A DNA stretch of 10,584 nucleotides from CAZBZG01 sp964496245 (GCA_964496245.1 CAZBZG010000162.1:1-10584), one strand, 5' to 3'. Shown: positions 1 to 6,466, numbered from the stretch's first letter. Program-made: numbers and translations. The notes: a model not told the origin generated them from the sequence alone.

Positions 1-73
1 GACGTTGCCGCGCTCGTGGTCTCTGTGTCCGCTGTGGAGGGGGGATCCTTCCTCGTCGTACAGCACCCCTGCC

Positions 74-1033
74 CTATACGGAGCCGTCCACATCGCCGCG
101 GAAGGAGCCGGTCACCCAGATGAACGACTGCACGTCGATGAAGTCTTTCGCCCCGTGCTCCTGCAGCTTGGCCAGCAGCGTGCCCGCCAGGTCGAGCAGC
201 TTGGCGTACGTCGCCCAGTTGAGCTTGGCGGTGTAGGCCAGGTCGAAGTCAAACCGCGCGGCTGCAGCCTTGGTCACCTCGGGCTTGAGCAGGATGTGCT
301 TCTCGGGCTGCGCGATATAGGGCGCCTGGGTGAGCACCGGCCAGGTGGCGACCCGTCCCTTGGCCGCGGGCAGCGCCTTCACCGCCTCGATCAGCTCGGC
401 GTAAGCCGGCTCCGTGACTTCGCCGCCGTCCAGGAGCGCGAAGAGCGCCTGGAAGTAGCGCGTTGCCGCCTCCGTGTCGGCCAGGGCCTCCTTGAGGGCA
501 GCGGCCTCGTAGGGCGAGAGGAGGTTGAGCTGATAGGGCGTGCCCTTGCTGCTGAAGAAGACGTACGCGTAGCGGGAGACGATCTCCGGGAGGTTCCCTT
601 CCGCGAGCAGGGATGCGCCCTGCCCCGCGCCCAGCTTGTCCGCGAACTTTTCGTGCGCCTCCCGCTTGTAGCCGAGCTCCTGCTCGGCATACCCGGGGTC
701 CTCGAACCCCGCGGGGAACTTCGTGAAGAAGTGCTCGATGGCCTGCTCGTGCGTCCAGCGCGGTACGGACTTCTTGCGTTTGGTGCGCTTGGTCTTCTTC
801 TTGGCCTTCTCGAGGCCCTGTTCGAGCCTGGCCACCATGCCCTCGCGGTTCTCCACGACCCGTTGCTGGATCGGATGGTCGTCGGCCAGTTCGGTGAGGT
901 GCGCGACCGCCTCCTGCGCGTCTGCGATCCGCCCTTTGGCGTCGTCGAACTTCCGGGCCGCGAGCAGTCCGGCGACCTCCCTTTCCATGGCGTCGATCTC
1001 TTCCCGCTTGGTAACAAACTCTGGCGCAGCCAT
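74..1033 (-). CDS. Conserved hypothetical protein, 319 aa, coiled-coil/basic N-terminus
   Basis: Function unknown; I can name no enzyme family. From the chosen ATG (MAAPEF...) the protein has a helical, charged N-terminal part of about 80 residues likely to form a coiled coil. It starts VTKREEIDAMEREVAGLL and ends in a Lys/Arg-rich stretch (KKKTKRTKRKK). A folded domain of about 220 residues follows. Its C-terminus contains LLKPEVTKAAAARFDFD, an LNWATYAKLLDLA segment and the ending DFIDVQSFIWVTGSF; I recall similar endings in uncharacterised bacterial proteins. There is no signal peptide or membrane segment, so it is probably cytoplasmic. The start at 1033 is preferred because GAGGAG (1040-1045) lies 6 nt upstream. 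The upstream in-frame TTG at 1108 falls inside the predicted -35 box, and the ATG at 1039 abuts the Shine-Dalgarno. It is transcribed divergently from the nagB-like operon. The 73 bases beyond its stop hold nothing I recognise. Confidence 0.85.
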   Translation of the reverse strand: MAAPEFVTKREEIDAMEREVAGLLAARKFDDAKGRIADAQEAVAHLTELADDHPIQQRVVENREGMVARLEQGLEKAKKKTKRTKRKKSVPRWTHEQAIEHFFTKFPAGFEDPGYAEQELGYKREAHEKFADKLGAGQGASLLAEGNLPEIVSRYAYVFFSSKGTPYQLNLLSPYEAAALKEALADTEAATRYFQALFALLDGGEVTEPAYAELIEAVKALPAAKGRVATWPVLTQAPYIAQPEKHILLKPEVTKAAAARFDFDLAYTAKLNWATYAKLLDLAGTLLAKLQEHGAKDFIDVQSFIWVTGSFRGDVDGSV

Positions 1034-1039
1034 CCTCAT

Positions 1040-1045
1040 CTCCTC
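1040..1045 (-). promoter_or_regulatory. Ribosome binding site GAGGAG for the hypothetical gene
   Basis: GAGGAG on the minus strand lies 6 nt before the ATG at 1033. It decides the start: the neighbouring ATG at 1039 directly touches the motif and could not use it. Confidence 0.7.
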
Positions 1046-1079
1046 AAATCCCGGCGAGCGCGTCCCGCCGTAGCGTCCC

Positions 1080-1108
1080 AGCATACAGCATCCGGCAGGC
1101 TCCGGCAA
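1080..1108 (-). promoter_or_regulatory. Predicted sigma70-type promoter for the minus-strand gene
   Basis: Read on the minus strand, TTGCCG (1103-1108) is followed after 17 bp by TATGCT (1080-1085). Each hexamer matches the sigma70 consensus at 4 of 6 positions. Transcription would start near 1073, about 40 nt before the ATG at 1033. The assignment rests on motif match and spacing only. Confidence 0.4.
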
Positions 1109-1120
1109 GGTTTTGTTGGT

Positions 1121-1161
1121 TGCTTTGGGGTGCTTTGGGTTGCTTTGGGGTTGCTTTGGGG
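1121..1161. repeat. Tandem 10-bp repeat TGCTTTGGGG, four copies
   Basis: TGCTTTGGGG occurs at 1121-1130, TGCTTTGGGT at 1131-1140, TGCTTTGGGG at 1141-1150 and, after one extra T, again at 1152-1161. The array sits immediately upstream of the predicted promoter of the minus-strand gene. Its last G run merges into GGGGTCGGACC, the left arm of the neighbouring inverted-repeat block. It could be a slippage-prone microsatellite or an operator-like array. Nothing in the sequence separates these. Confidence 0.8.
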
Positions 1162-1229
1162 TCGGACCTCATGAACATTCATAGCGTCAGAGGTTTACAA
1201 CAGGAACACAGCCATGTACGGACCCTAGA

Positions 1230-1356
1230 AGCGATTTTCGTCCAAAGAAATGAGTTCTAAGCCCCCCGGCACGCCTCCCGATCCCCGCCCGGCCTTTCGG
1301 CCCCATCGTCTGGGCCTTCATTGCCTTACAGCGGCTTTTCGGCCGCGAAAATCGCT
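1230..1356. repeat. Nested inverted repeats, possible structured RNA or DNA fold
   Basis: AGCGATTTTCG (1230-1240) is perfectly complementary to CGAAAATCGCT (1346-1356), an 11-bp stem closing about 105 nt. Inside are two related hairpins: GGCCTTTCGGCC (1291-1302, 4-bp stem) and GCGGC-ttttcg-GCCGC (1331-1346). The inner sequences GGCCTTTCGGCC and GGCTTTTCGGCC (1333-1344) differ at one base. Together they could form a three-way junction, although base 1346 is shared between the outer stem and the second hairpin. This may be part of the repeat element around it, or an independent structured transcript. Confidence 0.5.
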
Positions 1357-1418
1357 GCCAAGAGCCTGCGACAAGGAGCGACCTAGGGATAACCCTTTAT
1401 TCTCCAGAGTCTTGTTGT

Positions 1419-1507
1419 GGTCCGACCCCGGTCTGATTGCCGGTCTGATGTGGTCCGACCCCGGTCTGACCCCGGTCTGACCGTCTGCCGTGGTCCGACC
1501 CCGGTCT
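1419..1507. repeat. Tandem cluster of GGTCCGACCCCGGTCTGA repeats
   Basis: The 18-mer GGTCCGACCCCGGTCTGA occurs at 1419-1436 and 1452-1469, and its first 16 bases recur at 1492-1507. Partial CCGGTCTGA units sit at 1440-1448 and 1472-1480. The irregular array ends 16 bp before the -35 box of the nagB-like operon, so it could influence that promoter. It also carries the right-hand arms of the inverted repeat whose left arm is at 1158-1168. Confidence 0.85.
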
Positions 1508-1522
1508 TGCCCTTCAAAACGG

Positions 1523-1550
1523 TTGCCACCTGCGTGCGAGACGCTACAAT
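1523..1550 (+). promoter_or_regulatory. Predicted sigma70-type promoter of the NagB/PIG-L operon
   Basis: TTGCCA (1523-1528) and TACAAT (1545-1550) are separated by 16 bp. Each matches the sigma70 consensus at 5 of 6 positions. A start near 1557 gives a leader of about 38 nt before the ATG at 1595. It also puts an upstream in-frame start at 1490 outside the transcript. Confidence 0.55.
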
Positions 1551-1582
1551 CGTGCGCACGCCAGCGATGCTGCTGGCGGATC

Positions 1583-1588
1583 GAAAGG
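1583..1588 (+). promoter_or_regulatory. Ribosome binding site GAAAGG
   Basis: GAAAGG lies 6 nt before the ATG at 1595. The same hexamer at the same spacing precedes the next gene, which supports both start choices. Confidence 0.6.
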
Positions 1589-1594
1589 CCACGC

Positions 1595-3943
1595 ATGCCA
1601 CCCGACCTCCCCCTCTCCAACGTCGAACAACGGGCGCTCGCCGCCTCCCCGTTCGACGCGCTCTACCCGCCCACCGAACAGATCGGCACCCTCATGGTCG
1701 AGCACTTTCCCGCGCTCGGCAAACTCGCGGCCATGCGGTTCCTCGAATGGGTGCAAGACCACCCCGGCGGCGTGGTCAGCCTGCCCACGGGCAAGACCCC
1801 GGAGCACTTCATCCACTGGGTCACCCGCATGCTCGGCACCTGGGACCAGGCCGACACACAAACGCTGCTCGAAGAGAGCGGCGTGGACCCCGCACGCAAG
1901 CCGGACATGCAGAGCCTCCACTTCGTGCAGATCGACGAGTTCTACCCCATCCGGCCGTGGCAGCAGAACAGCTTCATCTACTACGTGCGCAAGTACTACC
2001 TCGAAGGCTTCGGCCTCGACCCGGACAAGGCCATGCTGATCGACTGCGAACGCGTGGGCCTGGACCGGCCCGAGGACCTCGAGGCGATCTGGCCCGACCG
2101 CACCGTGGACCTGAGCCTCCGCCTGCGCGCGGGCACCACCGCGCTTGAGCGGCAGCAGAAAGACGCGCTCGCGCGCATCGACCAGTGGTGCCAGGCGTAC
2201 GAAGACCGCATCCGCGCGCTGGGCGGCATCGGCTTCTTCCTCGGCGGCATCGGTCCGGACGGGCACATCGGGTTCAACGTGCGCGGCTCCGACCACCGCT
2301 CGACCACGCGCCTCACCGCCACGAACTACGAAACCCAGGCCGCGGCCGCGCAGGACCTGGGCGGCATCGAGGTCTCGCGCAAGCGGCTCGTCATCACCGT
2401 AGGCCTGGGCACGATCACCTGCAACCCCGACTGCGCGGCCGTCATCATCGCCGCGGGCGAGGCCAAGGCCGGCGTGGTGGCCGACGCCGTAGAGCAGCAA
2501 CCGCACGTGCGGTATCCCGCGACCGCGCTCCACGCCCTGCCCCACGCCCGTTTCTACGTCACCCGCGGCGCCGCCAAATTGCTCAAGGAACGCCAGTACG
2601 AGCGGCTCGCCCGCGCGGACGAGATTTCAAGTGAGGACGCGCGGCGCGCCATCGTGGACCTGGCGGTGGCCCGGCACAAGCCGATCGCAGACCTGCCCGA
2701 AGCGGACGTCGGCGCGGACCGGTTTGCCGCGTGCGTGCAAGAGCGCTCCGGCACGGCCGCCGCCGCCCTGTGCGAGGAGATCCATGAGCACCTGGCCAGC
2801 GCCATCGCGCGCGGCGCGCACGTGCTCACGGGCACGCGCTTTCTGCACACCGAGCCCCACCACGACGACATCATGCTGGGGTACCTGGCGAGCGTGGTGC
2901 GCCACGGCCGGGACCCGGCCAACACCCATCACTTCGCCTGCATGACGAGCGGGTTCACCGCGGTCACCAACCAGTATCTGCTGCGCAAGCTCGCGCAGCT
3001 ACGGGACTGGATTGACACGCCCGCGTTCGAAGCCCTGCGCGCGGAAGACTACTTCCGCCCGGACAACGACAAGGGCCGGCAGCGCGACGTATGGCAGTTC
3101 CTCGACGGCGTGGCCGGCAAAAACGCGGCCATGATGGCCGAGGCCGAGGCCCGGCGGCAGCTGCGCGACCTGGTCACGGTCTTCGAAGAGCAGGCCTTCG
3201 GCAGCATCAAGAACCGCGCCCACGAGGTCATCCATTACCTGGAGAGCGAGTACCCGGGCAAGAAAGACCCCGAGTACATCCAGGACCTCAAGGGCATGTG
3301 CCGCGAGTGGGAGGCCGAGTGCCTGTGGGGCTACTTCGGCTGGGGCTGCAGCAACGTCCACCACCTGCGCCTGGGGTTCTACACGGGCGACATCTTCACC
3401 GAGGAGCCGACCCTGGAGCGGGACGTGCCGCCCATCCTGGAGACCCTCGAACGCGTACGGCCCGACATCGTGACCGTGGCCCTCGACCCCGAGGGCAGCG
3501 GCCCGGATACGCACTACAAGGTGCTCCAGGCCCTGGCCGAAGCCGTGCACCAGTACGCCGAGCGCAACAAGCCGGAGCGCCTGCGCATCTGGGGCTACCG
3601 GAACGTGTGGTACCGCTTCCACCCGGCCGAGGCCAACCTGTTCGTGCCCGTGTCGCTCAACATGTTCTCCATTCTCGAGCGCGCGTTTCTCAACACCTTC
3701 GGCTCGCAGCGCGAGGCGAGCTTCCCCAGCTACGAGCACGACGGCCCGTTCTGCGAACTCGCGCGCAAGATCCAGGTCGAACAGTACCAGCAGCTCAAGA
3801 CGTGCCTGGGCCGGCAGTGGTTCCACGAGCACGAGATGAACATGATCCGCGCCACCCGCGGCCTCGTCTTCCTCCGCGAGATGGAGCTGGAGGAGTTCTA
3901 CGACGTGAGCCGCGAGCTGCGCAAGAACACGGAGGCGCGGTAG
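1595..3943 (+). CDS. nagB: NagB-like deaminase/isomerase fused to a PIG-L (LmbE-like) deacetylase domain
   Basis: A 782-aa cytoplasmic protein with two catalytic-type domains. Residues about 25-335 match NagB (glucosamine-6-phosphate deaminase): phosphate-loop-like PTGKTP (64-69), QIDEF with Asp114, GPDGHIGFN (220-228, Asp222 and His224) and GEAKAGVVADAVE with Lys291. Residues about 405-700 match the zinc-dependent PIG-L/LmbE N-deacetylase family. Its metal motif appears as EPHHDD (420-425) instead of PHPDDE, and GSGPDTHYK (634-642) carries a later His ligand candidate, His640. The same architecture is known in Bacteroides (BT_0258-type proteins). In E. coli NagB the catalytic loop ends FNE with Glu148; here it reads FNV (Val229), so textbook deaminase activity is not assured. 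The start at 1595 is chosen over the longer frame from 1490, which would begin inside the repeat array and upstream of the promoter. The next gene follows 25 bp after the stop. The likely role is catabolism of an acetylated amino sugar. Confidence 0.9.
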   Translation: MPPDLPLSNVEQRALAASPFDALYPPTEQIGTLMVEHFPALGKLAAMRFLEWVQDHPGGVVSLPTGKTPEHFIHWVTRMLGTWDQADTQTLLEESGVDPARKPDMQSLHFVQIDEFYPIRPWQQNSFIYYVRKYYLEGFGLDPDKAMLIDCERVGLDRPEDLEAIWPDRTVDLSLRLRAGTTALERQQKDALARIDQWCQAYEDRIRALGGIGFFLGGIGPDGHIGFNVRGSDHRSTTRLTATNYETQAAAAQDLGGIEVSRKRLVITVGLGTITCNPDCAAVIIAAGEAKAGVVADAVEQQPHVRYPATALHALPHARFYVTRGAAKLLKERQYERLARADEISSEDARRAIVDLAVARHKPIADLPEADVGADRFAACVQERSGTAAAALCEEIHEHLASAIARGAHVLTGTRFLHTEPHHDDIMLGYLASVVRHGRDPANTHHFACMTSGFTAVTNQYLLRKLAQLRDWIDTPAFEALRAEDYFRPDNDKGRQRDVWQFLDGVAGKNAAMMAEAEARRQLRDLVTVFEEQAFGSIKNRAHEVIHYLESEYPGKKDPEYIQDLKGMCREWEAECLWGYFGWGCSNVHHLRLGFYTGDIFTEEPTLERDVPPILETLERVRPDIVTVALDPEGSGPDTHYKVLQALAEAVHQYAERNKPERLRIWGYRNVWYRFHPAEANLFVPVSLNMFSILERAFLNTFGSQREASFPSYEHDGPFCELARKIQVEQYQQLKTCLGRQWFHEHEMNMIRATRGLVFLREMELEEFYDVSRELRKNTEAR

Positions 3944-3956
3944 GACCGCTCGTACA

Positions 3957-3962
3957 GAAAGG
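3957..3962 (+). promoter_or_regulatory. Ribosome binding site GAAAGG for a GTG start
   Basis: GAAAGG sits 6 nt before the GTG at 3969 and supports this non-ATG start. It lies in the 25-bp gap after the upstream stop codon, so the two genes are translationally close but not overlapping. Confidence 0.6.
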
Positions 3963-3968
3963 TACCCC

Positions 3969-6112
3969 GTGGCTACCCAGCGATTCGGCAAGGATGATCT
4001 GTTCGTCTCCCCCAAGGGCAACGACAACTGGTCCGGCCGGCTGCCCAAGCCCAACAGAGACGGCACGGACGGGCCGCTGGCGTCCCCGGCCGGCGCCCAG
4101 AAGGCGCTGCGCAAGCGCAAAGGACTGGCGCGGGACAAGCACGACGCCCCCCGGTCGGCCGGCCTCAACCGGCCCGTGACCGTGTGGGTCCGCGGGGGCC
4201 GGTACGAACTCAGTGCGCCGCTCGTCTTCACGCCCGCAGACTCGGCCCCGGTCACGTTCAAGGCCTACCCGCGCGAGAAGCCCGTGCTCGACGGCGCCCG
4301 CCGGATCACGGGCTGGCGGAAGACCAAGGTACACGGACGCACGGCCTGGGTCGTGGACCTGCCGGAAGTCGCGGACGGCACGTGGCAGTTCCGGTCGCTC
4401 TTTGTGAACGGCGAACGCCGCGCACGGCCGCGCCTGCCCGAACAGGGCCTCTGGCGCATGCGCTCGGTGCCGGGCCTGCCCGAACGCGGCGGNNNNNNNN
4501 NNGCCCGGGCGGGTACACCCAGTTCACGTGCAACAAGAGCGAGGTGAAGCGATTCACCAACCTGACCGACGTGGAGGTGGTGTTCGTCCACTTCTGGATC
4601 GAAGAACGCAGCAGCATCGCCGCCTTTGACGCCAAGACGCGGACCGTGACCATGGCGCGCGAGAGCCGGGCCCCGCTGTTCGGGTCCCACGGCAGTCACT
4701 TGGCCGACTACTATGTGGAGAACGTGTACGAGGCCCTGCGCAAGCCAGGCCAGTGGTATGTGAACCGCGCGACCGGCCGGCTCACGTACCTGCCCAAGCG
4801 CGGGGAGACCCTGGAAGAGACCGAGATCTATGCACCCACCACGCTGCAGCTGCTCGCGCTCCGTGGGGATCCCGACGCGTCGCGGTACGTGGAGTTCCTC
4901 CGGTTCGAAGGCCTGACCTTCCGCCACACGGACTGGCGCCACCCCGACCCGAGCGACGCGGAGGGCGACTTCCTCTGCCCCTCGGGATCGCACAAGGCGT
5001 TCGAGAGCCGCCGGCACTTCCGGGGCACCAAGGCCTCGGGCGGCCAGGCCGCGTGCGACGTGCCGGGCGTCCTCTTTGCGGAAGCCGCCCGCCACTGCGC
5101 CATCGAGGACTGCACCATCGAGCACGTGGGCTGGTATGGCGTGGAGCTCGCGGACGCGTGCTGGGGCATGAGCGTGATCGGCAACACCCTGCGCGACCTG
5201 GGCGCGGGCGGGGTGAAACTCAACGGCGCTTCGGCCCGCGACCCGCATCACCGCCGCACGGGCAACCATTGCGTCACGGACAACGAGATCTGCGCGGGCG
5301 GCCGCATCTTCCACAGCGGGGTGGGCATCCTCTCCATGAACGCGCATTCGTGCGAACTCAGCCACAACCACATCCACGACCTCTTCTACAGCGGCATCTC
5401 CTGCGGCTGGGTCTGGGGGTATGGCGAGAGCGTGAGCCGCGACAACCGGATCGAAAAGAACCACATCCACGACATCGGCCAGGGCCTGCTGTCCGACATG
5501 GGCGGCATCTACACCCTGGGCGTGCAGCCGGGCACGGTGCTGCGCGGCAACCTGATCCACGACATCGAAAAGGCCCACTACGGCGCGTGGTGCATCTACC
5601 CCGACGAAGGCAGTTCGCACCTGATCATCGAACACAACGTCTGCTTCCGCACGAACGATACCATCTTTCACCAGCACTACGGCCGGGAAAACACGGTGCG
5701 CAACAACATCTTTGCTTTGGGCGAGGCCGCCTTGCTCGCGCACAGCCGCGCCGACCTGTGGAACCGGGCCATGACGTTCGAGCGGAACATCCTGCTCACC
5801 GACGGCAAGCCCGTCTTCCAGGCGGGCTACGGCTGTCAGCTGGCCGACCGCAACCACGCGAGCGACCTCAACCTGATCTGGGACCTCTCGGGCAAGCCGC
5901 TCAGGTTCGTGGACCAGCGCACCGGCACGACGCTCGACCTCGCGGAATGGCAGGCCCTCGGCCACGACCGCCACTCAATCTTCGCCGACCCCAAGTGCCG
6001 CGATATCAAGAAGGGGAAGTTCAAACTCGCCAAGAACTCGCCCGCCGCAGAGATCGGCTTCCAGCCCATCGACCTGTCGGACGTCGGCCCGCGGCCCAAG
6101 GCGAAGCGGTAG
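3969..6112 (+). CDS. Right-handed parallel beta-helix protein, GH141-like, interrupted by an assembly gap
   Basis: The N-terminal piece (GTG start, 174 residues to 4490) has the opening typical of this family: FVSPKGNDNWSG (12-23), GGRYELSAPL (76-85), KPVLDGARRITGW (104-116) and SLFVNGERRARPRLP (143-157). After the Ns, 4505-6109 encodes 535 more residues with coils of short beta-strands and turns. These include NHIHDLFYSGISCGW (about 5363-5407), NHIHDIGQGLLSDMGGIYTLG (about 5459-5521) and IYPDEGSSHLIIEHN (about 5594-5638). Such proteins are carbohydrate-active beta-helices; GH141 (fucosidase/xylanase) is the closest I can name, but the substrate is unknown. No signal peptide is visible, which is odd for a glycan-cutting enzyme. 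Either the substrate is imported or the protein is exported another way. The two parts lie in different frames across the placeholder Ns, as expected for a gap of unknown length, so I treat it as one intact gene. It is the second gene of the NagB/PIG-L operon. Confidence 0.8.
4493..4502. other. Assembly gap (10 Ns) inside the beta-helix gene
   Basis: Ten Ns join two contig ends. Continuous reading across the gene requires a true gap of 2 modulo 3 bases, because two coding bases precede it and two follow before the next codon boundary. Ten is 1 modulo 3, so the N count is a placeholder. The flanking protein text suggests that only a short segment is missing. Confidence 0.95.
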
Positions 6113-6113
6113 G

Positions 6114-6127
6114 GGGCGGCGCCGCCC
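6114..6127 (+). terminator. Possible weak transcription terminator
   Basis: GGGCGGCGCCGCCC begins two bases after the beta-helix stop codon. It is a perfect palindrome and can fold as GGGCG-gcgc-CGCCC. A mildly T-rich tract (tctctgttctt) follows a few bases later, but there is no clean U run, so intrinsic termination is only possible. Confidence 0.35.
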
Positions 6128-6150
6128 GCGCGTCTCTGTTCTTGCGGTAT

Positions 6151-6218
6151 GTAGCCCCGGCACTCTTGCCCGTGCAGCGCTTGACCGTATCCGCCCCAGG
6201 CAAGAGTACCTGGGCTAC
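6151..6218. repeat. REP-like inverted repeat, 20-bp arms
   Basis: GTAGCCCCGGCACTCTTGCC (6151-6170) matches the reverse complement of GGCAAGAGTACCTGGGCTAC (6199-6218) at 18 of 20 positions, with a 28-nt loop. The mismatches are spread out, so both arms look maintained as a pair. The form suits a dispersed REP/MITE-type repeat. It could also act as a long stem in the 3' end of the upstream transcript. Confidence 0.75.
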
Positions 6219-6268
6219 ACCTCCACACCGCCCTTCTCGAATCATGCCCCTTTTCCGTGAACGTTCGC

Positions 6269-6292
6269 GCCGTCTCGTCGTTAGAAGACGGC
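6269..6292. repeat. Hairpin with a perfect 7-bp stem
   Basis: GCCGTCT (6269-6275) pairs with AGACGGC (6286-6292) across a 10-nt loop. No T run follows on the plus strand, so it does not look like an intrinsic terminator. Confidence 0.45.
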
Positions 6293-6354
6293 AGACCAAC
6301 GCTTCAGCCATTACCAGCGCGGCCGTCGCAACATCACCTCCGGACCATTGCGCG

Positions 6355-6382
6355 CGTGCGGACGTTGGAGGGCAGCCGCACG
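6355..6382. repeat. Hairpin with a perfect 7-bp GC-rich stem
   Basis: CGTGCGG (6355-6361) pairs with CCGCACG (6376-6382) across a 14-nt loop. In sequence this rich in G and C some such stems arise by chance. It is listed because it clusters with the other inverted repeats of this spacer. Confidence 0.35.
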
Positions 6383-6466
6383 AAGCCGCGGCAGGGATGC
6401 GCCCGTGTTGCAACGCTTGATCCTCGCGGATTGCCTACGCACCGCGAAGCGAACGCTTCTCGCTAC

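Larger units (their letters stand above)
1158..1507. mobile_element. Candidate non-autonomous REP/MITE-like element
   Basis: A gene-free block of about 350 bp starts with GGGGTCGGACC (1158-1168). It ends in three exact copies of the reverse complement GGTCCGACCCC (1419-1429, 1452-1462, 1492-1502). Inside are a near-palindrome ATGAACATTCAT (1171-1182) and a nested set of inverted repeats (1230-1356). No transposase or other open reading frame with coding character is visible. Short GGGGTCnGACC-type inverted repeats are, to my recollection, common in REP-like families mobilised in trans by IS200/Y1-type (RAYT) transposases in environmental bacteria. The element call is inference: no target-site duplication was identified, and whether the outer boundary is 1429 or 1507 is unclear. 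Confidence 0.4.

Noticed and set aside
5..1174. A 389-codon open frame on the plus strand opposite the hypothetical gene
   Set aside because: It is the complement of a better supported gene with a Shine-Dalgarno and promoter. Its protein is Leu/Arg/Gly-rich with no domain features, as expected from antisense of GC-rich coding DNA.
1230..1356. A known riboswitch
   Set aside because: The hairpins do not match any riboswitch core I can recognise, and the block lies upstream of the predicted transcription start of the operon.
1419..1507. CRISPR array
   Set aside because: The repeats are too short and irregular, with spacers of 3-22 bp instead of about 30, and there are no cas genes.
1490..1594. 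Longer N-terminus for the NagB/PIG-L gene starting at 1490
   Set aside because: The extra 35 residues are encoded by the repeat array and the predicted promoter. The ATG at 1595 has a Shine-Dalgarno at ideal spacing.
2999..4261. 420-codon minus-strand frame across the junction of the two operon genes
   Set aside because: It overlaps two genes of recognisable families and shows only antisense-type composition.
4493..4502. True frameshift or pseudogene in the beta-helix gene
   Set aside because: The frame change coincides exactly with placeholder Ns, and both sides are well preserved.
4265..5974. 569-codon minus-strand frame under the beta-helix gene
   Set aside because: The plus strand encodes clear beta-helix motifs here; the minus-strand product is rich in Ala/Val/Arg with no motif and also reads through the Ns.
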